Below, piece after piece: positions 8,121 to 16,123 of a stretch of DNA of 64,000 nt; position 1 is the stretch's first letter, and each line of letters opens with the position of its first letter. The notes beneath the pieces were generated by a model. The model searched no databases. It had not been told where the DNA came from and was given only the letters and a program-made list of their open reading frames with translations. This DNA is from Flammeovirgaceae bacterium UBA7330 (GTDB taxonomy: Bacteria; Bacteroidota; Bacteroidia; Cytophagales; Cyclobacteriaceae). Made by a program: the position numbers and the translations under genes. The stretch covers positions 310,001 through 374,000 of the forward strand of contig DKPQ01000023.1 of NCBI GenBank assembly GCA_002471275.1, read 5' to 3'.

Positions 8121-9215
8121 CTATTTTGGTTTTAGGAATGTAGATGATGCAAAATGGCAAAGTGAATTCAACCTCTTCAATAATCCTGAAATGTTAGACT
8201 TTTCCAATAGAGCAGCCGTCACTTCTTTACTTGCTGCAAAATCAACATGCAGGACCTTGTCAATGAATTCGTTAATAAATGGTTGGTGACTTGACACCAT
8301 TGCGACCTCCTGTTCAAAATAGTAACTCACAAAATCAAAGTTACTACTTCCCATAATTAATATGGACCGGTCAATCAAAATTGCCTTTAGATGTGACATC
8401 CCACCCTGGTAATGGTATAGCTGAAAATACCCCTTAGTTAACTCCTGATTTAGAAATCTCTTGAATATAGATTTGTTGTTTTCTTCCGGTGAAATGATCC
8501 TTACTGCAACATCCTTCCTCACATGATCTCTGATATAACTCAATAACGGGTCAGAAATATAGGGTGACAGGATATCAATCGATTGCCTGGCATTGGCCAG
8601 ATACGAAAACAGCTTGGAATACAATTCCTTACTTTTGATTCCATTGAAGAAATAAATACTGCTTACATCCAAATTAAATTCAGCAGTTTGATTCCTCCCC
8701 AAAAGCGTATTGCCAAAATCGTCCTTTAAGATCTGACCTATCTGATCATCTTCTATCCTGACCATTGCATCATGCCAGGCAAAATTATGGTCGCTAAAGT
8801 TGATACCCCCAAGATATGAGATCTTCCCATCGATACAGATCATCTTTTTATGGTTTCTCAGTGGATACTTCCACATCAACAACCCCAGTGGATTTGTGAA
8901 TTTTACTTTGATTCCAGCTTTTCTGGCTTTCTCTAAAAGCTTCCTGGTATTCTTTACCTCATCCCTGAAGCTCTTTGACCTCAGGTACTCCGTCCCGACT
9001 ACAAAATGGTCATTGATCACAGCTTTGGTATATGAATCCACCAGGAGAATTTTTTCTTTGGCATTGGATGCAATCATCGCAGCAACCAACTCACTCCCAG
9101 CCTGATCCCCTTCAAAAGTCATGGCCTGCACCATCACAGAACTGCTGGCCTGACACATATCTTCTACCAGCTGAGCCATGAAATTATGTGAATCGACTAA
9201 CAGTTTGGTCTGCAT
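8121..9215 (-). CDS. phospholipase D-family protein (cardiolipin synthase-like)
   Basis: The 364-residue protein has two HKD motifs, H122-x-K124-x4-D129 (HKKMICID) and H275-x-K277-x4-D282 (HLKAILID), so it can form the full PLD active site in one chain. Bacterial members transfer or hydrolyse phosphatidyl groups, for example in cardiolipin synthesis. The ATG at 9215 is preferred; the reading frame stays open to 9317, but that would run into the divergent glycosyltransferase start at 9293. No N-terminal membrane helix is evident, unlike classical ClsA. It is the first gene of a gapless three-gene operon with the desaturase and the CDP-alcohol phosphotransferase, so a role in sphingolipid head-group exchange or turnover is plausible. 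Confidence 0.75.
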   Translation of the reverse strand: MQTKLLVDSHNFMAQLVEDMCQASSSVMVQAMTFEGDQAGSELVAAMIASNAKEKILLVDSYTKAVINDHFVVGTEYLRSKSFRDEVKNTRKLLEKARKAGIKVKFTNPLGLLMWKYPLRNHKKMICIDGKISYLGGINFSDHNFAWHDAMVRIEDDQIGQILKDDFGNTLLGRNQTAEFNLDVSSIYFFNGIKSKELYSKLFSYLANARQSIDILSPYISDPLLSYIRDHVRKDVAVRIISPEENNKSIFKRFLNQELTKGYFQLYHYQGGMSHLKAILIDRSILIMGSSNFDFVSYYFEQEVAMVSSHQPFINEFIDKVLHVDFAASKEVTAALLEKSNISGLLKRLNSLCHFASSTFLKPK

Positions 9216-9292
9216 GCTTTTATTTTGAGTTGCAAAGATTATCGCGAAGTAATGGAATTCCACGCTTTTTTTTACCCTAACCGACACATTGC

Positions 9293-10402
9293 ATGAAAAT
9301 CGCACAGGTTTGTCCATACGACCTATCGAGACCTGGTGGGGTAAAGAATCACATCTTTGGATTGAGTGATGAACTGGAAAAGCTGGGGCATGAGGTGACG
9401 ATCATAGCTCCAAATGGCATGGAGCAATCTTCTGACAGCAGAGTTCGCTTGTTTGGGCGGAACAGGAGTCTTAAGATCAGTGGGACCAAGATTGACCTGA
9501 ATGTGGCTCTGGGAGAAGACAGGAAAAATATGAAGTCATTTCTCCACAGTCAGCAATTTGACATCATTCACTATCATACATTTTGGAATCCTCTCATCCC
9601 CTACCAGGTCTGGAAGCAGTCCAGGGCACGGAATATTGTGACTTTCCATGACACCCCAAAGCAAAAATGGTTGGGCAAGACAGTTATGCCCGTGGCAGCA
9701 TCGGTGATCTTCAGGATGATGGACAGGGTGATTTCTGTTTCAGCTTCTCAGGCCAGCTATATTGGTGGCGCAGATCATCCACGGATAAAAATCATCCCCA
9801 ATGGCCTTGAAATAGCGGAATATCAATTGCCATCGAATAAGATAAGTGAGTTTGATGATGGAAAGTTTAACCTACTCTTCCTCGGAAGGCTAGAACCCAG
9901 AAAAGGTGTGATCTATGCACTTGAAGCATATAAAAGCTTAAAAAAATCAACCTCCGAACTGCGACTAATCGTAGCCGGCGAAGGCCAGGAAAAAGAATTG
10001 GTGACATCCTTCATCCGAGACCATAAACTTGAGGATGTAGTGGTCATGGGACAGGTAGATGAACCAACCAAAATATCACTCCTTAAGTCCGCTGATCTCT
10101 ATCTGGCACCTGCCATTTTTGGGGAAAGCTTTGGTATTGTCCTGTTGGAAGCGATGGCATCGGGGTTGCCAATGGTGGGCTTTGGAAATGAAGGATATCT
10201 GAACATTATTCCCGACAAATGGGCACGCTTTTTTCCTAAACCCAAAAATCAGCATGCTTTTACTGATGCCATCAATACCATGATCACTCAAAAAACAATC
10301 CGTGATGATATGATCACGTGGGGCCTGGAAGCTGTCAAAAAATACGAATGGAGCTTTGTTGCACAGGAAGTCGAAAAGATCTACTTATCTGCGCTGAAGT
10401 AG
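9293..10402 (+). CDS. GT4-family glycosyltransferase, PimA-like
   Basis: The 369-residue GT-B protein starts MKIAQVCPYDLSRPGGVKNH, the same opening as mycobacterial phosphatidylinositol mannosyltransferase PimA (CPY, PGGV). The C-terminal donor-binding domain shows the E-x7-E motif in ESFGIVLLEAMASG and the phosphate-binding LFLGRLEPRKG loop. Family members transfer a sugar from a nucleotide donor with retention to a lipid or glycan acceptor at the inner membrane face. Divergently transcribed from the PLD-like gene with a 77-base gap, and its last 22 bases overlap the end of the convergent phnW. Placement beside sphingolipid genes suggests a glycosphingolipid or glycosylated phospho(no)lipid product, which is inference. 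Confidence 0.8.
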   Translation: MKIAQVCPYDLSRPGGVKNHIFGLSDELEKLGHEVTIIAPNGMEQSSDSRVRLFGRNRSLKISGTKIDLNVALGEDRKNMKSFLHSQQFDIIHYHTFWNPLIPYQVWKQSRARNIVTFHDTPKQKWLGKTVMPVAASVIFRMMDRVISVSASQASYIGGADHPRIKIIPNGLEIAEYQLPSNKISEFDDGKFNLLFLGRLEPRKGVIYALEAYKSLKKSTSELRLIVAGEGQEKELVTSFIRDHKLEDVVVMGQVDEPTKISLLKSADLYLAPAIFGESFGIVLLEAMASGLPMVGFGNEGYLNIIPDKWARFFPKPKNQHAFTDAINTMITQKTIRDDMITWGLEAVKKYEWSFVAQEVEKIYLSALK

Positions 10403-11496
10403 TCTTTCATCAAAGACACTGCATATTCAATATCCTCCTGGTGTAGATCCCCAATAACAGCCACTCTAAATGTTTGACATTCAGGGATCACTCCTGGATA
10501 GATCGTTACACCATGTTCATATAGATAATCGTGAAAGTGATTAAAATCCAGGTCTGGTTTACTATCCAATCTGATAGCCAGCAAGATTTTTGACTCGTAT
10601 TTTTCAGACAGGAAAAAAGAAAACCCCAGTTCCCTCAACCCATCATAAAACAGTTGCCAGTTGGACTGATAACGATCCCATCTTTTCAACAACCCTTCTT
10701 GCAGGGTCTCCTGGATGGCAGCTAAAAAGGCATAGCAGATCTGGACCGGAGGAGTAAACCTAAGTTGATCCTTAGTCTGCAGATTATTCCATTGTCCATA
10801 AACATCAAAATAGTACCCACCACTATTTGATTTCAATTCTTCAAGTCGCTCTTTGCTGAAGATCACATAGGAAAGACCAGCCATTCCCTGGATGCATTTG
10901 TTAGAAGAGGAGAAAAGGTAGTCTACCTGGGTATTCTTCAAATCAATGGGATAGGCTCCATATGAACTCATGGCATCAACGATTAACCTAACACCATGCT
11001 TTCTGCAAATCCCGGAGATTTCCTCCAGAGGATTCATCATACCCGTTGACGTTTCATGATGTATCATGGCCAGATGTGTGAAAGAACCACTTTCCAGTGC
11101 TTTCTCTACTTCCTCCGGGTCAGGGTAATCACCAAAAGAAAACCTCCTTTCATAAGGCAAATTAAATCTGTCGCATATGTGCGTCATTCTGATACCATAT
11201 GCCCCATTGGTAAGAATTAACGCTTTATCTTTTTTCCCAATAGCAGAAACAAGACAGGCCTCCATGGCACCTGTTCCACTGGCCACAAAAAGGGCTACTT
11301 CATGAGTTGTTAAGCCATTTCCTATCTCGAGAAGTCCTTCTGAGATCTTATGCATTACCTCCCCAAACTCCTGCTCTCTCGGACAGATGTCAGGCACAAT
11401 CATTGCCTCTTTTACACGGCTTGAAGTCGTTCCCGGGCCTGGGTTTAACAGGATTTTGCGATCCACAGACTTGGAAATGTGCTCTTCAAAATTCAT
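10381..11496 (-). CDS. phnW: 2-aminoethylphosphonate aminotransferase
   Basis: The 371-residue PLP enzyme belongs to the class V fold. Visible landmarks are the N-terminal LLNPGPGTTS, the cofactor aspartate D174 in VDAMSSYGAYPIDL and the PLP lysine K200 in SSSNKCIQG, all typical of 2-AEP:pyruvate transaminases. In biosynthesis it converts phosphonoacetaldehyde to 2-aminoethylphosphonate. Its start overlaps the stop of the decarboxylase gene by 4 bases (ATGA), and it is the third gene of the order PEP mutase, decarboxylase, transaminase known from Bacteroides fragilis polysaccharide B (aepX, aepY, aepZ). No phosphonatase gene (phnX) is nearby, which argues for synthesis rather than degradation. 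Confidence 0.9.
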   Translation of the reverse strand: MNFEEHISKSVDRKILLNPGPGTTSSRVKEAMIVPDICPREQEFGEVMHKISEGLLEIGNGLTTHEVALFVASGTGAMEACLVSAIGKKDKALILTNGAYGIRMTHICDRFNLPYERRFSFGDYPDPEEVEKALESGSFTHLAMIHHETSTGMMNPLEEISGICRKHGVRLIVDAMSSYGAYPIDLKNTQVDYLFSSSNKCIQGMAGLSYVIFSKERLEELKSNSGGYYFDVYGQWNNLQTKDQLRFTPPVQICYAFLAAIQETLQEGLLKRWDRYQSNWQLFYDGLRELGFSFFLSEKYESKILLAIRLDSKPDLDFNHFHDYLYEHGVTIYPGVIPECQTFRVAVIGDLHQEDIEYAVSLMKDYFSADK

Positions 11497-12611
11497 CTTG
11501 ACAAATTTTTCATGAAATCAACTTTATTGTCAACAGGTTTGATGGTGGGCCTTCCTAAATCTGCCCTTGCACCGGCTTTGGTTTTTACCTCCAAAAATGA
11601 AGGTCCTGGCTCTGTGACAAAAGATTGCATTGCCTTTTTTAGGTCAGTCCTTGTCTCAACAGATTTAAAGGATCTATACCCGCTGCCACTTACAATCTTT
11701 TCAAAATCCAGATCCTGAGCTACAGTAGCCTGCCCTCCTACCGAGTCATGACTGCCATTGTTGATCAGGATATGCTTGTAGTTAGTCCCAGCCTGATCAC
11801 CAATAATAGCCAGAGAACCCATGTGCATCAAAACCGCTCCATCTCCATCCAGACAATAAACATTCCTGTTTGGTTTTTCCAGGGCTATCCCCAAAGCTAT
11901 CTGAGAAGCATGTCCCATACACCCAACCGTCAAAAAGTCCCGGTTATGAGGTTCACCTTTTGCTGCCCGATATTCGAAAACTTCACGAGAAGATTTTCCT
12001 GTTGTGGATACCAGAATATCTTCATCTGTCAGAAAAGGAAGAATTTCCCGAATAGCATCTTCCCTGTTCATCTCAAAACTGTTACCTGATGCACTTTGGA
12101 TTTTGTATGATTCAAAGGTGCCCTTTCTCACCAAAAGCACATATGGGCTTTTGGTAGAATTCATGTGCTTAAAAGCGACATCAACCTGACCTTTTGCGGT
12201 ATCAAAATCATCTGAGAGGATTGCATAAGGTAGCTCAAGAGCCTTCAGAAGTGCTTCATTTACACGCCCTTGCTTGATATGCTGAGGCTCATCCTTCACA
12301 CCAGGTTCGCCCCTCCACCCTATCATGATAAGCATCGGGATGGCATACACTTCGGGATCTATGAGGGAGGTAATGGGATTGATAGCATTTCCAAAACCCG
12401 AGTTCTGCATATAAACCAAAGGAATTTGGCTGGTAGCCAAATAATGGCCAGCTGCCAGGCCGATGGCCGCGCCTTCGTTTGCAGCAATGATATCCCGACC
12501 ATGATCATAAGCGTAAGCACAGAAATCTTTAAGCAATGAGTCGGGAACACCTGTAGTCAAATGTACTCCCTGGCCCTTCAGGTAATCGTAAAAGGCTTTG
12601 CAATCGAGCAT
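11493..12611 (-). CDS. aepY: phosphonopyruvate decarboxylase
   Basis: The 372-residue thiamine diphosphate enzyme has the catalytic glutamate region AANEGAAIG near residue 42 and the TPP/Mg motif LDGDGAVLMHMG followed about 27 residues later by INN (about residues 255-290). The N-terminal TTGVPDSLLKDF and the GWRGEPGVKDEPQH segment are typical of phosphonopyruvate decarboxylases rather than of acetolactate synthases, and the enzyme is correctly short. It drives the unfavourable PEP mutase equilibrium forward by releasing CO2 to give phosphonoacetaldehyde. Two bases separate it from aepX, and it overlaps phnW by 4 bases, so all three are co-transcribed. Confidence 0.93.
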   Translation of the reverse strand: MLDCKAFYDYLKGQGVHLTTGVPDSLLKDFCAYAYDHGRDIIAANEGAAIGLAAGHYLATSQIPLVYMQNSGFGNAINPITSLIDPEVYAIPMLIMIGWRGEPGVKDEPQHIKQGRVNEALLKALELPYAILSDDFDTAKGQVDVAFKHMNSTKSPYVLLVRKGTFESYKIQSASGNSFEMNREDAIREILPFLTDEDILVSTTGKSSREVFEYRAAKGEPHNRDFLTVGCMGHASQIALGIALEKPNRNVYCLDGDGAVLMHMGSLAIIGDQAGTNYKHILINNGSHDSVGGQATVAQDLDFEKIVSGSGYRSFKSVETRTDLKKAMQSFVTEPGPSFLEVKTKAGARADLGRPTIKPVDNKVDFMKNLSR

Positions 12612-12613
12612 GG

Positions 12614-13906
12614 TTAGTTGGGTAAGATGGAAAGAATCTCTTTGATGGACATGCAGTACTTATCTGCTTCCAGTGATCGCTTATTCTCCAGTATCGTCTC
12701 TGCAGTTTTTTTCATCGCCGGGAATGCGCTTCTCAAGAGGTGATTGGCGTAAATCACGATATTGAAACCCAGCTCTGATAATTCATCTTCGGTAAATTGA
12801 TTGTATGATGAAGGTACTGAGATCACCGGAACTTTGAAATCAAAGCTTTGGTATGCCTTCATGAATTCCTTAATCTCTGCTCCATCCTTATGCCGGCTGT
12901 GTATCATAATGCCATCAGCTCCGGCTTCGATATAAGCTTTGGCCCGTTTCAGGGCATCCTCCTGCCCCATTCCAGCGATCAAGCTCTCCAGTCTGGCAAA
13001 AATCATGAAGTCCTGTGTGACCTGGCTTTTCTTACCAGTGGAGATCTTTTCACAGAAGTTTTCTATTGAATCGAGTTGCTGCTCAACTTCTGTACCAAAC
13101 AGCGAATTTCTTTTAAGTCCTGATTTATCTTCAATCACCACCGCTGAAACCCCCAATCGCTCAAGGTTTCTTACTTGCATGGCAAAATGTTCGATCATTC
13201 CTCCGGTATCTCCATCCAGGATGATAGGTTTGGTCGTTACATCCAGAATATCATTGATGGTCTGAAATCTCGAAGTCCTGTCAACATATTCGGTGTCTGG
13301 CTTACCCTTTGCAGTTGAGTCTGTAAGACTACTTACCCACATGGCGTCAAACTCTCTCAGCTCATTTTCTACTTCAACCTTCGTCTCCTCCACGATCAGT
13401 CCGCTGATCCCATTATGAGCTTCTAATACCCTGACAATCGACTTAGCTTCTAATAACCTACGCAGCATTCTCCTTCGAATGTCAGGAGTCGTTCCTATTT
13501 CTTTCATTGCTGCTCTTAAACCTGTGGTAGATATCCCCTGCGTATATTCCGGCTCTACCAATTGACCACCCCATTCTGCCAGCAACTTAATGACCCGATC
13601 CCTCACATGCTTTTGAGGACCCACCTTCCAGTCATCACCATGCACCACATAGTCAGGTTTCAGTCTTCTTAAATTCTCTTCATAATCCAAATGTGCCTGA
13701 GGTATAACCTCTTTGACCCCTCTGATATTTTCCAGGATTTGCTTCCTTTCTTCAAAAGACAAAAAAGGCATTCTACTGTATTTCGTCACCGCTTCGTCAG
13801 ACAGTAGTCCAACCGTGACCTCACCCAACTCACGAGCCTTTTCGATAATGTTAATATGACCATGATGGATAAGATCAGTCCCCATCCCTACATAAACTTT
13901 TTTCAT
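12614..13906 (-). CDS. aepX: phosphoenolpyruvate mutase with N-terminal nucleotidyltransferase-like domain
   Basis: A 430-residue two-domain protein. Residues 1 to about 130 form a cytidylyltransferase-like Rossmann domain with the HxGH signature (DLIHHGHINII). The rest is the isocitrate lyase-superfamily PEP mutase domain, with FDAMWVSSLTDS and the diagnostic EDKSGLKRNS, the EDKx5NS motif that marks C-P bond-forming mutases. It isomerises PEP to phosphonopyruvate, the entry step of nearly all natural phosphonates. The ATG at 13906 is chosen because the first domain begins there; the frame stays open upstream to 14050 but would overlap the divergent pntC. B. fragilis AepX has the same architecture. 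What the N-terminal domain does, given a separate PntC, is unclear. Confidence 0.93.
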   Translation of the reverse strand: MKKVYVGMGTDLIHHGHINIIEKARELGEVTVGLLSDEAVTKYSRMPFLSFEERKQILENIRGVKEVIPQAHLDYEENLRRLKPDYVVHGDDWKVGPQKHVRDRVIKLLAEWGGQLVEPEYTQGISTTGLRAAMKEIGTTPDIRRRMLRRLLEAKSIVRVLEAHNGISGLIVEETKVEVENELREFDAMWVSSLTDSTAKGKPDTEYVDRTSRFQTINDILDVTTKPIILDGDTGGMIEHFAMQVRNLERLGVSAVVIEDKSGLKRNSLFGTEVEQQLDSIENFCEKISTGKKSQVTQDFMIFARLESLIAGMGQEDALKRAKAYIEAGADGIMIHSRHKDGAEIKEFMKAYQSFDFKVPVISVPSSYNQFTEDELSELGFNIVIYANHLLRSAFPAMKKTAETILENKRSLEADKYCMSIKEILSILPN

Positions 13907-14009
13907 CCTTTGAATTTTTCGAATTTCAAGCGGCAAATTAACTGATCCCGTGTGATAATTTGAAGAATACGCACATTCAAATCCAATTGCATCTCTTAAT
14001 TTGCGGCTC
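13907..14009. promoter_or_regulatory. divergent control region between aepX and pntC
   Basis: These 103 bases separate the - strand aepXY-phnW operon from the + strand cytidylyltransferase. They must contain both promoters. Near matches to the Bacteroidota -7 element occur as TAATTTG on both strands, but no exact TAnnTTTG with a well-placed -33 element is present. The aligned starts suggest co-regulation of phosphonate synthesis and activation. Confidence 0.4.
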
Positions 14010-14720
14010 ATGACGAAAACAGCCGTGATACTTGCTGCTGGCAGGGGCATGAGATTGAGGCCTCACACCCACGAAATCCCCAAAGGACTTCTTCAGGTAG
14101 GAAAAGAAAAGCTGGTGGAAAGATCTGTCAGAATACTTCAATCAAAAGGCATTGAAAACATCATACTAGGTACCGGTTATTTGAGTGACCAGTATGAAGC
14201 ATTTGCCAAAAAGCATGGCTTTGTTACCTATATCAATGAGGACTTTGCCACAACTGGTAGTTTTCATACGCTTTGCTGTGGCAAGGAAATTATCAAGGAG
14301 AATTTTTTATTACTGGAGTCAGACCTGCTCTACGATTCCGCTGCCATTCAAAGTATTCTTGATGCTAAAGAAAAGGATGTGATCCTCTGTAGTGGGTTTA
14401 CCCAATCCAATGATGAAGTTTATGTGGAAGCATTGGATGGTTATTTGAAAAATCTTTCGAAAGATCCGACAGCACTCAACCATGTAGATGCTGAGCTTGT
14501 AGGCATCTGGAAAATTTCTCAATCGCTCTATCAAAAGTTGCTGGATCACCACAAGGTGGCAGAAGACGCCCTATCGAAAGACTATGAAAAGGCCATCTCA
14601 GACATTGCCAATGACTATCCGGTTAAACTGTGTCTGCTTGAAGACCTGACCTGGTGCGAAATCGATGATGAGGAACATCTGGAGCGGGCGAGAAAATACA
14701 TCATACCCAAACTTAAGTAA
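14010..14720 (+). CDS. pntC: 2-aminoethylphosphonate cytidylyltransferase, PntC-type
   Basis: The 236-residue protein is a nucleotidyltransferase of the sugar-phosphate NTP transferase fold. The motif LAAGRGMRLRPHTHEIPKGLL at the N terminus (residues 8-28) provides the nucleotide-binding loop and the conserved lysine, and ESDLLYD around residue 100 gives the metal-binding aspartate. The small size and the phosphonate setting match PntC enzymes, which join CTP and 2-AEP into CMP-AEP for transfer to lipids or glycans. The ATG at 14010 is used instead of the TTG at 14001. It faces aepX, and its last 8 bases overlap the end of the dioxygenase gene. Phosphocholine cytidylyltransferase (LicC-like) is the main alternative. 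Confidence 0.82.
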   Translation: MTKTAVILAAGRGMRLRPHTHEIPKGLLQVGKEKLVERSVRILQSKGIENIILGTGYLSDQYEAFAKKHGFVTYINEDFATTGSFHTLCCGKEIIKENFLLLESDLLYDSAAIQSILDAKEKDVILCSGFTQSNDEVYVEALDGYLKNLSKDPTALNHVDAELVGIWKISQSLYQKLLDHHKVAEDALSKDYEKAISDIANDYPVKLCLLEDLTWCEIDDEEHLERARKYIIPKLK

Positions 14721-15501
14721 CAGGCGCGTGCGGGTTACCAACCATGTACCTGGCATCATTGATATTATTTCGTTTATCTCTGAAATAAACATCTCGCTTA
14801 TCACCTTCACTAAGCGGATTATACACCCCGTATAAAATTCGGCGACTATTAAGTGAGCGGTTGACTCCTGATCGATGTGGCAGTCGCTCGGTAAACAAGA
14901 TGGCATCTCCTGGATGAGTCTCCAGCTGAACCCAATCCAGCTCATCTTCTATTTCCTGTTTGATCTTTGAAAAGTTGGGATGATTGGGATAAGGACGCTC
15001 CATAGGTAAAATATTCAGATTAGTAACTCCCCAGCCTTTCACCACTTCAAAGCATCCATTGGAAATGGTGGCGGGATCAACAGATATCAATACAGAAATA
15101 TAAGGTATTGAATTAGCTTCGAACTGACTTAAAGAACCACTTTCATACGCTACCCCATCCTGATGTGCAGCGTGGGCCCCACCTCCTGATGGTTTAAAAT
15201 TTATTCTATCTTTATACAGCACAGGAGTTGTACCCATCAACGACGCAACAACTCCATTCAATAGTGGTCCATTAATAATTTTAGCTAGACCTTCATGAAA
15301 AGGCACAAAATTTTCAATCCTGGATAATTTATTGGGATCATCCATCTCATAAAAATTCAACCACTTATCTATTTCATTAGGCCAATTGCTTACCTCTTCA
15401 ATCCATCTGGCAATATTTTGAATATCATTCTTAAACAATCCACGAAAGATTAAATAGGAATTATTATTCCAAAAATCAGTTTGCTCTCCTGTTAATTTCA
15501 T
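14713..15501 (-). CDS. phytanoyl-CoA dioxygenase-family Fe(II)/2-oxoglutarate oxygenase, candidate AEP hydroxylase
   Basis: The 262-residue double-stranded beta-helix protein has the iron ligands H113-x-D115 (HQDGVAYE) and H209, with R220/R221 for 2-oxoglutarate. PhyH-family members include the phosphonate hydroxylases PhnY* (2-AEP to 1-hydroxy-AEP) and TmpA, which also carry an HQD motif. The start overlaps the licD stop by 4 bases (ATGA at 15498-15501), so the two are translationally coupled on the - strand, and the end overlaps the pntC end. Hydroxylation of the AEP head group is therefore a reasonable reading, but a sugar or acyl-chain substrate is equally compatible with the motif. No PhnZ oxygenase is present to cleave such a product. 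Confidence 0.7.
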   Translation of the reverse strand: MKLTGEQTDFWNNNSYLIFRGLFKNDIQNIARWIEEVSNWPNEIDKWLNFYEMDDPNKLSRIENFVPFHEGLAKIINGPLLNGVVASLMGTTPVLYKDRINFKPSGGGAHAAHQDGVAYESGSLSQFEANSIPYISVLISVDPATISNGCFEVVKGWGVTNLNILPMERPYPNHPNFSKIKQEIEDELDWVQLETHPGDAILFTERLPHRSGVNRSLNSRRILYGVYNPLSEGDKRDVYFRDKRNNINDARYMVGNPHAPVT

Positions 15502-16094
15502 GCTTCAATCCAAAAACCTGTTTTCGTATCTCTTTTTCCGTTTTTTCCTATATAACCATATATATATTCCAGGTATTCCTTTACCTGATTGGGAACTTTC
15601 ACAAGTTGTCCGAAGTGTTTCCCTTCCTTCAATGGAAAAACCAAAGACTTTGGAATATCCTGTCTCTCATTGGGATAACTGGTATTTTCCGTTGACCTGA
15701 CAGCCTCTCCCAAGTCCTTATAAAAATAAACATCTATGTCAAATCCTTTATAATTCATATATATTTTGGGGCCATGGTGGCGATGAGAGGTATCGTACCA
15801 ACTGAACCCCGGAGGAATCTTATCCATCTTACGGAGGATCTTATCATATGCCTCTTCCGGCATTGAGTAATCCACATCTATATCATGAGGTATTATCCCC
15901 TTCTCCCGATGATATCCTAGCAAAGTTCCGAAATCCAACCAATATTCAAGGCCAGTTTTGTTCATAAAATCTATGCTCTTAAGGAACATCTCGCGTAGAA
16001 TTCGAAGCTTTTTTTGCCTATATCTACCTGGCATAGTCGTAAGATACACATAGATAAAGCGCTTGAAATATTGGCTTATACGTAAAAGGTTCAT
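15498..16094 (-). CDS. LicD-family phospho/phosphonotransferase
   Basis: The 198-residue protein has the LicD/fukutin nucleotidyltransferase-fold core: GTLLGYHRE followed by the metal-binding HDIDVDY (D71, D73, D75). LicD proteins transfer phosphocholine from CDP-choline to surface sugars; in phosphonate loci LicD-like enzymes are thought to transfer AEP from CMP-AEP. The ATG at 16094 is chosen, because a longer start would overlap the divergent Stealth gene at 16124. Transcription starts here and continues into the dioxygenase gene with a 4-base overlap. The protein probably decorates the glycan made by the transferases at 16.1-20 kb with AEP or hydroxy-AEP. Confidence 0.75.
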   Translation of the reverse strand: MNLLRISQYFKRFIYVYLTTMPGRYRQKKLRILREMFLKSIDFMNKTGLEYWLDFGTLLGYHREKGIIPHDIDVDYSMPEEAYDKILRKMDKIPPGFSWYDTSHRHHGPKIYMNYKGFDIDVYFYKDLGEAVRSTENTSYPNERQDIPKSLVFPLKEGKHFGQLVKVPNQVKEYLEYIYGYIGKNGKRDTKTGFWIEA

Positions 16095-16123
16095 AATATC
16101 GCGAGAATTGGATTTGAAAAGGA

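Noticed and set aside
9216..9317. N-terminal extension of the PLD-like protein
   Set aside because: It would overlap the divergent glycosyltransferase start, and the ATG at 9215 begins directly before the conserved region.
10381..11496. PhnW as part of AEP degradation
   Set aside because: No phosphonatase (phnX), PhnA/PhnY pathway or phosphonate transporter is nearby, and aepX, aepY and pntC point to synthesis.
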